In this document: positions 1 to 6,915 of the stretch, piece by piece
Layout of the letters: every line of letters starts with the position of its first letter
How positions within the stretch are numbered: position 1 is the stretch's first letter
Assembly: GCA_934417455.1 (NCBI GenBank)
Contig: CAKRWK010000026.1
Coordinates: 1 to 9,793, forward strand
Direction: 5' to 3'
Length of the DNA: 9,793 nucleotides
Source of the DNA: an uncultured Eubacteriales bacterium
Lineage (GTDB): Bacteria > Bacillota > Clostridia > Oscillospirales > CAG-272
Made by a program: the position numbers and the translations under genes
The notes under the pieces: generated by a model
What the model was told of the DNA's origin: nothing
Database searches by the model: none
The model's input: only the letters and a program-made list of their open reading frames with translations

Positions 1-95
1 GTGTGCATGTCAACGTAGAACGTTCCTATGTCGTGGAAATCCGCGACATCGAAAAGGGAAAAGACAACGAGGATTTGCCCATCAGCGGCTATTGA
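1..95 (+). CDS. C-terminal end of an unidentified protein (5' truncated)
   Basis: A reading frame open from the left edge (first full codon at base 3) encodes about 30 residues and ends at a TGA at 93-95. The visible tail contains SYVVEIRDIEKGK and ends in LPISGY. It keeps the codon style of the genes that follow and runs in the same direction as the kinase gene 67 bases downstream, so it is probably the end of a real gene. The SYVV...IRDIEK...LPIS pattern faintly recalls the end of a LytTR DNA-binding domain, but the segment is too short and the spacing too tight to claim that. No function is assigned. Confidence 0.5.
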   Translation, partial: VHVNVERSYVVEIRDIEKGKDNEDLPISGY

Positions 96-112
96 CGCGT
101 GAACACCGCATG

Positions 113-134
113 GCCGTCCGCGGATGCGGGCGGC
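113..134 (+). other. Strong intergenic hairpin without a U-tract
   Basis: GCCGTCCGC (113-121) pairs with GCGGGCGGC (126-134) around a GGAT loop, giving nine pairs including one G-T. It begins 18 bases after the upstream stop codon and ends 28 bases before the kinase start. The bases that follow are not T-rich, so it is not a standard intrinsic terminator. It could separate transcripts, stabilise an mRNA end, or be chance in GC-rich DNA. An ATG at 124 sits inside this stem. Confidence 0.5.
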
Positions 135-162
135 ACCCTACAAAGAAAGGCAGGGAACCGCA

Positions 163-1098
163 ATGTACGATTGCGAACTGGAAACACTGAACAGAGAAGC
201 GAAAACCGACCCCGCCGGCCTTGTCCGCCGGTCGGAGAAAAATTACCGTCGGAAACTGGAGGACATTAAAAACGACGTGCTTTCGCACGGCGGAGTTCGC
301 CTGTTTTTGCTGTCCGGTCCGTCGGCGTCCGGAAAAACCACAACGGCAGCCATTCTTTCTGACGCCTTCCGTCGTGCCGGCGTGGCAAGCGAGGTCATCT
401 CTCTGGATAATTTCTACAGGGAATCGGATGATCCCGATTACCCGAGATTGCCCGACGGCACCCGCGACCTTGAAAGCGACGAGGCACTGCACCTTCCGAT
501 GCTGCACGCCTGTCTTGAAAAAGTGACGGCGGGAGAGCCGTTTGAGGTCCCGCGATACGACTTCGGCACCGGCTCCCGCGTCGGAACAGCCAACTGTTTT
601 CCGTCCATGAAAGACGGAATTGTCATGATTGAGGGACTGCATGCATTGAATCCGAAAATCACCGACGGTCTGCCGGCCGAGCGATGTCGGAAAATGTTTA
701 TCAGCCTCTCGACCAATCTGACGGAAGACGGCCGACGTATTCTCTCCGGTCGGAAACTCCGCTTTGTCCGCCGTACCGTGCGCGACCGTCTGTATCGCGA
801 CGCGTCGGCCGCACATACATTTGCCCTTTGGGAAAACGTGCTTGCCGGAGAGGACAAATATCTGTATCCTTACCGCGACCGGGCGGACTATACCATGAAC
901 ACGTTCCATCCCTTTGAAGTAGGACTCATGGCGCCGCTGTTTCTGAAAACGCTTTCCGAGCATCCGCTGGAACATCCTTACGTCCGCGCCGTCACGGCGG
1001 CCCTGGAAAAAGCCGTCCCCGTTCCGGAATCCCTTGTCCCGCAGGATTCTCTCCTTCGTGAGTTCATTCCGGGCGGCATCTACGAATCCATGTACTGA
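163..1098 (+). CDS. Uridine kinase / phosphoribulokinase-family nucleoside kinase
   Basis: The 311-residue protein is probably a cytosolic P-loop kinase that phosphorylates uridine or another nucleoside in pyrimidine salvage. Visible motifs are a Walker A loop GPSASGKT (residues 52-59), a substrate-side LDNFY (81-85), RYDF (131-134), an acidic MIEGLH strand (155-160), an arginine-rich RRTVRDRLYRDASA segment (203-216) and a C-terminal LLREFIPGG (297-305). This order matches the kinase half of the clostridial proteins in which a TGS/threonyl-tRNA-synthetase-like N-terminus is fused to uridine kinase, but here only about 50 residues precede the P-loop, so that N-terminal half is absent. The start at 163 is preferred because AAAGGCAGGG lies just upstream. 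The in-frame ATG at 124 falls in a hairpin and lacks a ribosome binding site. mnmA follows after 11 bases, suggesting cotranscription. The family is well supported; the exact substrate is inferred. Confidence 0.85.
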   Translation: MYDCELETLNREAKTDPAGLVRRSEKNYRRKLEDIKNDVLSHGGVRLFLLSGPSASGKTTTAAILSDAFRRAGVASEVISLDNFYRESDDPDYPRLPDGTRDLESDEALHLPMLHACLEKVTAGEPFEVPRYDFGTGSRVGTANCFPSMKDGIVMIEGLHALNPKITDGLPAERCRKMFISLSTNLTEDGRRILSGRKLRFVRRTVRDRLYRDASAAHTFALWENVLAGEDKYLYPYRDRADYTMNTFHPFEVGLMAPLFLKTLSEHPLEHPYVRAVTAALEKAVPVPESLVPQDSLLREFIPGGIYESMY

Positions 1099-1109
1099 CG
1101 GGGAGAACG

Positions 1110-2174
1110 ATGAAAAAAGCCATGATTGCCATGAGCGGCGGCGTGGACAGCGCCGTTTCCGCTCTCCTGACCGTGGAGGCCGGCTATGAGGCCGTCGGCG
1201 TTACGCTGAATCTCTGCCACAAAAAAGACGCCGCCTGCGGCACACTCCGCGACGTCGAAGACGCGCGGAAAATCGCGGAAAAACTCGGCATTGAGCATAC
1301 CGTTCTCGACTATACCGACGACTTTCGCACGGAGGTTATCGGAAACTTCATTCACTCTTACGAGACGGGAGAAACGCCGAATCCCTGCATTGTCTGCAAT
1401 GAAAAAATGAAGTTCGGCCGCCTTCTGTCCCATGCGACGGCGTGCGGGTGCGACACGCTTGTAACGGGACACTACGCCCGTGTCGTGTACGATGCGGAAC
1501 ATGACCGTTATCTTCTGAAAAAGGCTGTATCCGCCGCCAAAGACCAGAGTTATGTCCTGTATTTTCTTTCGCAGGCGGCGCTTTCGCATCTGTCCTTTCC
1601 GCTGGGCGAATTTTCGTCCAAAGACGAGGTGCGCGCGCGGGCGGCCGCGGCCGGACTTGTCAACGCAAAAAAGCACGACAGTCAGGACATCTGTTTCATT
1701 CCCGGCGGCGATTATGTTTTTTTCATCAAGGAGGAAACGGGAAAAACCTACCCGTGCGGTGATTTCGTGGACAAAGATGGTCGTATTCTCGGTCGGCATA
1801 AGGGACAGATTTCTTACACGATAGGACAGAGGAAAGGCCTTGGCGTGGCGCTTGGGCATCCCGTATATGTCAGTGCAAAAGACGCGGAGAAAAACACCGT
1901 TACGTTGTCCGACGAGGCGGCACTTTACCGCGATACCTGTTTTTTGCGCCATGTGCGTTTTTCATACCTTCCGGAGATAGATACGCCACTGCGTCTGTCC
2001 GTCAAACCCCGATATAAAGCCGCAGAAGCCCCCGCTACGGTATATCCGCCGGACGCGGACGGATATGTCCGTGTGGTATTTGACGAGCCGCAACGCGCCC
2101 TGACGCCGGGACAAGCCGCCGTGTTCTATGACAGCGATACCGTTATCGGCGGCGGCATCATTACAAAAACGTAA
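1110..2174 (+). CDS. mnmA: tRNA-specific 2-thiouridylase MnmA
   Basis: This 354-residue enzyme makes 2-thiouridine at the wobble U34 of Lys, Glu and Gln tRNAs. It adenylates the base with ATP and accepts sulfur from a persulfide relay that starts at a cysteine desulfurase. The PP-loop SGGVDSAVSA is at residues 9-18, the catalytic segment TPNPCIVCNEKMKF at 89-102, TGHYAR at 119-124, the second catalytic cysteine in SQDICFIPGG (Cys195), and GQRKGLG at 239-245. The C-terminal beta-barrel domain is complete and the length is normal. By alignment with E. coli, Cys96 is the nucleophile and Cys195 its partner. Cys93 replaces the aspartate found in E. coli and gives a Cys-x2-Cys pair. A GGGGAGAA ribosome binding site precedes the ATG. 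The gene sits 11 bases after the kinase gene and ends at a strong terminator; no cysteine desulfurase gene is in view. Confidence 0.96.
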   Translation: MKKAMIAMSGGVDSAVSALLTVEAGYEAVGVTLNLCHKKDAACGTLRDVEDARKIAEKLGIEHTVLDYTDDFRTEVIGNFIHSYETGETPNPCIVCNEKMKFGRLLSHATACGCDTLVTGHYARVVYDAEHDRYLLKKAVSAAKDQSYVLYFLSQAALSHLSFPLGEFSSKDEVRARAAAAGLVNAKKHDSQDICFIPGGDYVFFIKEETGKTYPCGDFVDKDGRILGRHKGQISYTIGQRKGLGVALGHPVYVSAKDAEKNTVTLSDEAALYRDTCFLRHVRFSYLPEIDTPLRLSVKPRYKAAEAPATVYPPDADGYVRVVFDEPQRALTPGQAAVFYDSDTVIGGGIITKT

Positions 2175-2195
2175 CGTTTTGCAAACAAATACATA

Positions 2196-2246
2196 CAAAA
2201 AACCCGTTTGTTTCCCGCCGAAAAGCGGGAAACAAACGGGTTTTTG
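2196..2246. terminator. Bidirectional intrinsic terminator between mnmA and clpB
   Basis: Bases 2198-2218 and 2225-2245 are perfect 21-bp inverted repeats around the 6-base loop CGAAAA. The GC-rich core (CCCG, CCCGC) is flanked by A-runs on the left and T-runs on the right, so transcripts from either strand end in a U-tract. It starts 21 bases after the mnmA stop and ends 5 bases before the clpB stop, as expected for two convergent genes sharing a terminator. Confidence 0.95.
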
Positions 2247-2250
2247 CTTT

Positions 2251-4863
2251 TTATTTTGCTGCGGGCGGTTGCACCGAGGCTTTGAAATCGTCGTCAAAGT
2301 CGACAACAATTGTCGAGCCGGGAGCCACGTCGTCTTCGATGATTTTGCGCGCAGCCAGCGTCTCTACCGTGCTTTGCAGAAATCTCTTCAGAGGACGTGC
2401 ACCGTAAATCGGGTCATAGGCGCGGGCAATCATCTGTTCTTTCGCGCTATCCGTCAGGCGGATACGGAGTTGCCGCTCTTCCAGTCTCTTTTCCAGCGAC
2501 ACAAGGCAAAGGTCGACAATCCGGCCGACATCGGCACGGGTCAGAGGATTGAACGTAATGATTTCGTCCAGACGGTTGAGAAATTCGGGGCGGAAGGAGC
2601 GTTTCAGGAGCGCGTCGATGTTCGACTTTGCGTCGTCCGTGATTTTTCCGTTTTTGATACCGTCGAGGATGATATCCGAGCCGAGGTTGCTTGTCAGAAT
2701 GATAATGGTATTCTTGAAGTCTACCGTCCGTCCCTGACTGTCGGTGATACGACCGTCATCCAACACCTGCAGCAAAACATTGAAAACATCGGGATGCGCT
2801 TTTTCCACTTCGTCGAACAGCACCACCGCATAAGGTTTGCGGCGGACAGCCTCGGTCAGTTGGCCGCCTTCGTCGTAACCGACGTATCCGGGAGGGGCGC
2901 CGATGAGTCTCGATACGCTGTATTTCTCCATGTATTCCGACATGTCGATACGCACGAGGTTCTTTTCGTCGTCGAACAGCGCCTCGGCCAGTGCCTTGGC
3001 CAGTTCGGTTTTACCGACGCCGGTCGGGCCGAGAAACAGGAAGGAACCTATCGGCCGTTTCGGGTCCTGAATACCGGCACGCGAACGCAGAATGGCGTTT
3101 GCCACCTTGGTGACGGCTTCGTTTTGCCCGATGACTCTCTTGTGGAGAATGTCCTCCATGTGCAGAAGTTTGTCGCGTTCGCCTTCCATCAGTTTGGAAA
3201 CGGGAATACCCGTCCAACGGGCAACGATTTTCGCGATTTCTTCCTCTGTCACCGAGTCGCGGAGCAGGGTATGCTCACCGCCGTGCTCCTTGTCGTACTT
3301 TTCGGCCTCGGCCAGTTCTTTTTGCAGGGTCGGCAGTTTACCGTATTTGAGTTCCGCCGCGCGGTTGAGGTCATACGCATTTTCCGCTTTTTCGATGTCC
3401 GCATTGACTTTTTCGATTTCCTCGCGGATTTTCTGCGTCTTGCCGATGGTTGCTTTTTCGTTTTCCCATTTGGCCTTCATGGCGCCGAATTTGTCGCGGA
3501 GTTCGGACAGTTCGCGGCGTACGCCTTCAAGGCGTTCCATCGAAAGTTTGTCGCTCTCTTTTTTGAGCGCGGCTTCCTCGATTTCCGCCTGCATGATTTT
3601 TCTTGAGATTTCGTCCATTTCCGTGGGCATGGAGTTCATTTCCGTCTTGATAAGCGCGCAGGCTTCGTCCACGAGGTCAATGGCCTTATCGGGCAGGAAA
3701 CGGTCGGAAATGTAGCGGTTGGACAGCACGGCGGCGCTGATCAGTGCCGCGTCATGAATTTTCACGCCGTGATACACTTCATACCGCTCTTTCAGGCCAC
3801 GCAGAATGGCAATGGTATCTTCCACCGAAGGCTCCGGTACCTGCACCGGCTGAAAACGTCTTTCGAGGGCGGCGTCTTTCTCAATATAAAGACGGTATTC
3901 GTTCAGGGTCGTCGCACCGATGCAGTGCAACTCACCGCGCGCAAGCAGAGGTTTCAGAAGGTTGCCCGCGTCCATGGCGCCTTCCGTTTTTCCTGCGCCG
4001 ACGATGGTGTGAAGTTCATCGATAAACAGAATGATTTTGCCTTCCGAGGCCTTCACCTCGTTCAGCACGGCTTTCAGTCTCTCTTCAAATTCGCCGCGGT
4101 ATTTGGCGCCGGCAATCAGCGCGCCCATATCGAGTGAGAAAATGACGCGGTCTTTCAGATTGTCGGGCACGTCGCCGCGCACGATACGCTGGGCAAGCCC
4201 TTCCGCAATGGCCGTTTTACCGACACCGGGTTCACCGATGAGGCAGGGGTTGTTTTTCGTCTTTCTTGACAGAATCCGGATGACATTCCGGATTTCGTCG
4301 TCACGGCCGATAACGGGGTCAAGTTTGTGCTCTCTTGCTTCTTCCACAAGGTCATGACCGTACTTTTTCAGCACGTCGTAGGTGTCCTCCGGGTTCTCAC
4401 CCGTGACCCGCGTATTGCCGCGTACGCTTTTGAGTGCCGCAAGAACGGCACCCTTGGTCGCGCCGACGGAAGAGAAGAGAGAACGCACCTTGTCGGAACC
4501 TTTGTCGACAAGGCCGAGGAGCATATGCTCAACGGACAGATATTCGTCTTTCATGTCCGCCCGCACGCTGTCCGCCGTGCGGAGCACGGCATCCAGTTCG
4601 GGCGAAATATACAGTTTATCGGCATGGTAGCCGCTGCCGCCGAGTTTCGGCAGAGCGGCCACAAGGTCGCGCGCCGAGGCCAGCATGCTGTCGGGGTCAG
4701 CGCCGATTTTTTTCAGTATTTCCCGTGTCAGGCCTTCGCGGTCATCGAGAAGAGCGACAAGTAGATGTGCGTCGCCGACCGCCGAGTTGGCATTTTCCTC
4801 GGCCAGTGCCTGCGCGGCACGGAGCGCTTCCATACTTTTCTTTGTGAATTTATCGAAATCCAT
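2251..4863 (-). CDS. clpB: ATP-dependent chaperone/disaggregase ClpB
   Basis: The 870-residue Hsp100 protein forms a hexamer in the cytosol and, with DnaK-DnaJ-GrpE, threads aggregated proteins through its pore to resolubilise them. A Clp-N domain occupies about residues 1-145. NBD1 has Walker A GEPGVGKT (210-217), pore loop KYRG (254-257) and Walker B ILFIDE (278-283). The charged middle coiled coil (about 404-532) marks ClpB rather than ClpA or ClpX. NBD2 has GPTGVGKT (612-619), pore loop GYVG (659-662), Walker B VVLFDE (680-685) and sensor-2 GARPLKR (821-827). The ClpP-docking IGF/IGL loop of ClpA/ClpC is not seen; the matching site reads NLGSDI, as in ClpB. Start 4863 is chosen because AAGGAGGTG lies 6 bases upstream; the in-frame ATG eight codons earlier (4887) lacks such a site and would place the Shine-Dalgarno inside the gene. 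A CIRCE operator upstream implies HrcA heat-shock control. Confidence 0.97.
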   Translation of the reverse strand: MDFDKFTKKSMEALRAAQALAEENANSAVGDAHLLVALLDDREGLTREILKKIGADPDSMLASARDLVAALPKLGGSGYHADKLYISPELDAVLRTADSVRADMKDEYLSVEHMLLGLVDKGSDKVRSLFSSVGATKGAVLAALKSVRGNTRVTGENPEDTYDVLKKYGHDLVEEAREHKLDPVIGRDDEIRNVIRILSRKTKNNPCLIGEPGVGKTAIAEGLAQRIVRGDVPDNLKDRVIFSLDMGALIAGAKYRGEFEERLKAVLNEVKASEGKIILFIDELHTIVGAGKTEGAMDAGNLLKPLLARGELHCIGATTLNEYRLYIEKDAALERRFQPVQVPEPSVEDTIAILRGLKERYEVYHGVKIHDAALISAAVLSNRYISDRFLPDKAIDLVDEACALIKTEMNSMPTEMDEISRKIMQAEIEEAALKKESDKLSMERLEGVRRELSELRDKFGAMKAKWENEKATIGKTQKIREEIEKVNADIEKAENAYDLNRAAELKYGKLPTLQKELAEAEKYDKEHGGEHTLLRDSVTEEEIAKIVARWTGIPVSKLMEGERDKLLHMEDILHKRVIGQNEAVTKVANAILRSRAGIQDPKRPIGSFLFLGPTGVGKTELAKALAEALFDDEKNLVRIDMSEYMEKYSVSRLIGAPPGYVGYDEGGQLTEAVRRKPYAVVLFDEVEKAHPDVFNVLLQVLDDGRITDSQGRTVDFKNTIIILTSNLGSDIILDGIKNGKITDDAKSNIDALLKRSFRPEFLNRLDEIITFNPLTRADVGRIVDLCLVSLEKRLEERQLRIRLTDSAKEQMIARAYDPIYGARPLKRFLQSTVETLAARKIIEDDVAPGSTIVVDFDDDFKASVQPPAAK

Positions 4864-4904
4864 AAGTAACACCTCCTTCGGGGGCATTCGTTTTATTTGC
4901 TTAC

Positions 4905-4933
4905 AGTATAGCCCGATTTTGTGAACAAATCAA
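4905..4933 (-). promoter_or_regulatory. Predicted sigma-A promoter of clpB
   Basis: Read on the minus strand, TTGATT (4928-4933) and TATACT (4905-4910) are separated by exactly 17 bases. This is a 4/6 and a 5/6 match to the vegetative consensus, and would start transcription about 35 bases before the clpB ATG. A weaker alternative lies upstream, overlapping the CIRCE element: TTGCCT (4973-4978), 16 bases, then TACATT (4951-4956). Both are sequence predictions only. Confidence 0.65.
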
Positions 4934-4960
4934 AGTAATTTAATGAACGAAATGTAAATG

Positions 4961-4987
4961 TTAGCACTCGCTAGGCAAGAGTGCTAA
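4961..4987 (-). promoter_or_regulatory. CIRCE operator (HrcA binding site)
   Basis: TTAGCACTC (4961-4969), nine bases, then GAGTGCTAA (4979-4987) is a perfect copy of the conserved CIRCE inverted repeat bound by the heat-shock repressor HrcA. Its centre is about 110 bases upstream of the clpB start and nothing else nearby is a likely target, since the next gene to the right runs in the same direction and ends at 5061. It is therefore assigned to clpB. hrcA itself is not in the window. Confidence 0.96.
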
Positions 4988-5005
4988 TTTTTCGGTAAGC
5001 AAAAC

Positions 5006-5058
5006 AAAAAGACCCGCCCCAACGCAATGCCGCGTCAGCGCAGGCCTTTTCCGGTCTT
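5006..5058 (-). terminator. Probable intrinsic terminator of the araC-type gene
   Basis: On the minus strand, AAGACC (complement of 5053-5058) begins 2 bases after the araC-type stop codon and pairs with GGTCTT (complement of 5009-5014), which runs into a short T-tract. Inner pairing (GCCT with GGGC, GCGC with GCGT) closes an imperfect, bulged stem. It is weaker than the two perfect hairpins elsewhere in the window, but its position and T-run fit termination before the clpB control region. Confidence 0.6.
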
Positions 5059-5060
5059 GA

Positions 5061-5912
5061 TTATCTGCCGCAGGCAGGGTGTTCGGATGCCCGATACTCG
5101 CCCGGCAACATGCCTATGTACTGTTCAAACGTTTTGGAAAAATAGGAGGGATTGTCAAATCCGCACTGGCGTGCGATGGCACCAATGTTGGCATCGGAAC
5201 TGAGCAGCAGAGCGGCCGCGCGGCGACAGCGCAGGATGCGGATATAGGTGATAACGGTATATCCCGTGTTCTTTTTGAACTGACGGAGAAAGTGATACTT
5301 GCTGAGCGCGGCGTATGTGGCGATTTCGTCGAGAGAAATGGACTCCGTGTAATGGCGGTTGATGTAATCGAGGCCGAGACGGATGGGGTCGGACGCTTCA
5401 CTCTCCGGTTCGCATTCCGCGGAAATGGTGTACCGCCGGTTCAGCAGAAGGAGAAAGGACAGAACCGCCGAACGGATGGCAGTCACGTGAAATTCCTCTC
5501 CCGGGTCGTTTCCGATTTCCGTGACGATGTTTTCAAAGAGCGCACGGATACCGTCGTCCTGAATTTTTGTACGGTAATGCAGGCGCGTCACGTCAAACCC
5601 GTTTTCCGTGCAGAAAGACGTACCGATGATAAGGCAGTGGTATACGACATCGGGGGAACCGAGCATGCGATGAACGGCGCCGGATTCGATGACGAGAATG
5701 TCCGAGGGGGTCATGTCATAACGGCACCCGTCGCAGTAAAGCGTTCCGGACCCCTCCGTTACGCATAAAATTTCAAGACTGTCATGCCAGTTGCCGACGG
5801 AAAGCGCTTCGTTTTCCGCTTTTCTTCTGTCGGTATGAAAAATAAAGGGCAATTTCGGGTCTGTCCAGTTATGAACCTCAAATCGGTTAACGAGTTCCGC
5901 GGTATTTGACAT
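5061..5912 (-). CDS. AraC-family transcriptional regulator with N-terminal cupin domain
   Basis: This 283-residue DNA-binding protein has a cupin-like effector domain and a C-terminal AraC/XylS double helix-turn-helix. In the N-terminal part, WHDSLEI (42-48), a GSGTLYCDG turn (54-62) and MTPSDILVIESGAVH (67-81) are the usual small-molecule-binding signatures. The DNA-binding region covers about 178-274: first helix-turn-helix around ISLDEIATYAALSKYHFLRQF (192-212), second around ANIGAIARQCGFDNPSYFSK (241-260), ending in GEYR. The start at 5912 is chosen because GAAAGGAG lies 5 bases upstream; an upstream in-frame ATG at 5978 would run through the repeats and lacks this site. The gene is divergent from nagB, so an amino sugar or related metabolite is a reasonable but unproven effector. 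Repeated elements in the shared intergenic region are candidate binding sites. It is likely autoregulated. Confidence 0.92.
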   Translation of the reverse strand: MSNTAELVNRFEVHNWTDPKLPFIFHTDRRKAENEALSVGNWHDSLEILCVTEGSGTLYCDGCRYDMTPSDILVIESGAVHRMLGSPDVVYHCLIIGTSFCTENGFDVTRLHYRTKIQDDGIRALFENIVTEIGNDPGEEFHVTAIRSAVLSFLLLLNRRYTISAECEPESEASDPIRLGLDYINRHYTESISLDEIATYAALSKYHFLRQFKKNTGYTVITYIRILRCRRAAALLLSSDANIGAIARQCGFDNPSYFSKTFEQYIGMLPGEYRASEHPACGR

Positions 5913-5934
5913 GGAAACTCCTTTCTTGATACAT

Positions 5935-5991
5935 AAAAGCAATATTGTGTTATGCGAAAGCAATATTACCTCTTGCAAATATATTGCTTTT
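5935..5991. promoter_or_regulatory. Candidate AraC-type operator: two direct repeats plus one inverted copy
   Basis: AAAAGCAATATT (5935-5946) recurs as GAAAGCAATATT (5956-5967), exactly 21 bp later, and inverted at 5980-5991, which reads AAAAGCAATATA on the minus strand. Direct half-sites two helical turns apart are the classic target layout for AraC-family proteins. The second copy ends 5 bases before a predicted nagB -35 box, a position suited to activation. The inverted copy lies inside that promoter's spacer. Binding by the adjacent regulator is inferred. Confidence 0.6.
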
Positions 5992-6001
5992 GCAGTAAAA
6001 T
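5973..6001 (+). promoter_or_regulatory. Predicted nagB promoter
   Basis: TTGCAA (5973-5978), 17 bases, then TAAAAT (5996-6001) matches the vegetative consensus at 4/6 and 5/6 and would give a leader of about 165 bases before nagB. An overlapping alternative is TTGCAG (5990-5995), 17 bases, then TATACT (6013-6018). No better candidate lies closer to the gene. The weak -35 box fits a promoter that needs an activator. Confidence 0.45.
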
Positions 6002-6019
6002 ATAATAAAATATATACTA

Positions 6020-6048
6020 ATTATACACGATTTTCCCTTCTTTTGCAA
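6020..6048 (-). promoter_or_regulatory. Predicted promoter of the araC-type gene
   Basis: On the minus strand TTGCAA (6043-6048), 17 bases, then a perfect TATAAT (6020-6025) forms a good sigma-A promoter, with transcription expected to start near 6013 and a leader of about 100 bases. The -35 box lies in the loop and right arm of an imperfect inverted repeat (6031-6039 with 6047-6056, one extra G). Transcription from here crosses the predicted nagB promoter and the repeat cluster. Confidence 0.6.
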
Positions 6049-6132
6049 GGGGAAAACAACATTTCAGCAAAATTTTGTCACGCAGAGCGAAAAAAAGCAC
6101 GGAAAAGGCAGGAAAATACCCTTTCGACTGAC

Positions 6133-6144
6133 AAAAGCAATTTT
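6133..6144 (+). promoter_or_regulatory. Fourth copy of the candidate regulator-binding element
   Basis: AAAAGCAATTTT matches the first operator copy at 11 of 12 positions and lies 17 bases before the nagB ribosome binding site, within the predicted leader. It could be a remote operator or a chance match in AT-rich DNA. Confidence 0.3.
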
Positions 6145-6173
6145 CACATACAAAAAAATAAGGGAGAATGAGA

Positions 6174-6896
6174 ATGAAATTCACGGTAGTAGCGGATTAT
6201 AACGAAATGTCGGCCTTGGCCGCCGGCGAAATTCTTTCCATGCTGAAAGAAAAACCGAACCTGACGCTCGGCCTTGCCACAGGCTCCACGCCGATAGGCC
6301 TTTACAATTTCCTTGCCGAGGCGTATGCCGGGGGAGAAGCGGATTTTTCCGCGGCACACAGTTTCAACCTTGACGAATATTATCCTATTAAAAAGGACAA
6401 CGACCAGAGTTACGACTACTTCATGCGTAAACATCTGTTTGACAGAATCAACCTGCCGAAAGAGCACCGCCATATTCCGAACGGCGAAGCCGCGGACCCC
6501 GCGGCCGAAACCGCGGCCTACGAAAAAATGCTCGGTGAACACGGCTATACCGACGTTCAGATCCTCGGTATCGGCCAGAACGGCCACATCGGTTTCAACG
6601 AGCCCGATACCTTCATGTATGCCGATACACACATGACCGGCCTGACGGAAAGCACCATCCGCGCCAACGCACGTTTCTTTGCCAGCGAGGCGGATGTCCC
6701 GACCCACGCCCTTACCATGGGCATCGGCTCCATTCTGAAATCGAAGAAAATTCTTCTCCTTGCCTGCGGCAAAGAAAAACACGCAGCCATCGAAGCGCTG
6801 AAAGACGGAAAAGTCACCCCCGACGTACCTGCCACGTTCCTGAAACTCCACCCCGATGTGGAAGTTATCTGTGACACAGCGGCCTTCGGAGAATAA
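6174..6896 (+). CDS. nagB: Glucosamine-6-phosphate deaminase NagB
   Basis: The 240-residue cytosolic enzyme converts glucosamine 6-phosphate to fructose 6-phosphate and ammonia, the step that passes amino sugars into glycolysis. Visible motifs are the phosphate-binding LGLATGSTPIGLY (32-44), FNLDEYYP with the catalytic Asp67 (64-71), and LGIGQNGHIGFNEP with His138 and Glu143 (131-144). Asn136 stands where E. coli has the ring-opening-dyad aspartate; this NGH form is normal in the shorter Bacillus-type enzymes. The protein also lacks the extra C-terminal part of the roughly 266-residue allosteric enterobacterial enzyme. The start at 6174 is favoured because AGGGAG (6161-6166) is 7 bases away; the ATG at 6168 would be only one base from it. 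nagA is not adjacent. The gene is divergent from the AraC-type regulator and ends at a strong terminator, so it is probably a single-gene transcript. Confidence 0.95.
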   Translation: MKFTVVADYNEMSALAAGEILSMLKEKPNLTLGLATGSTPIGLYNFLAEAYAGGEADFSAAHSFNLDEYYPIKKDNDQSYDYFMRKHLFDRINLPKEHRHIPNGEAADPAAETAAYEKMLGEHGYTDVQILGIGQNGHIGFNEPDTFMYADTHMTGLTESTIRANARFFASEADVPTHALTMGIGSILKSKKILLLACGKEKHAAIEALKDGKVTPDVPATFLKLHPDVEVICDTAAFGE

Positions 6897-6915
6897 TCTG
6901 TCCGGCTTTATTTAC

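Noticed and set aside
124..162. Earlier ATG as the start of the kinase
   Set aside because: This ATG is inside the 113-134 hairpin with no Shine-Dalgarno, while the ATG at 163 follows AAAGGCAGGG.
82..975. Minus-strand open frame (297 codons) opposite the kinase gene
   Set aside because: The plus-strand frame carries a complete set of kinase motifs; the minus frame has none and no ribosome binding site.
2128..3606. Long plus-strand open frame (492 codons) opposite clpB
   Set aside because: It lies antisense to highly conserved ClpB sequence including NBD2, crosses the terminator hairpin at its start, has no ribosome binding site and gives a protein with no recognisable motifs.
4870..5000. 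CtsR heptad repeat as a second heat-shock operator for clpB
   Set aside because: No tandem GGTCAAA-type heptads are present; only the HrcA-type CIRCE is supported.
5798..5812. GGAAAGCGCTTC, resembling a CcpA cre site
   Set aside because: It lies inside the coding sequence of the AraC-type gene, is an imperfect match, and has no promoter next to it.
6579..6581. Asn136 in NagB where the E. coli enzyme has a catalytic aspartate
   Set aside because: From memory of the family, the short Bacillus-type NagB proteins normally carry Asn in this NGH motif, so it is not evidence of an inactive enzyme.
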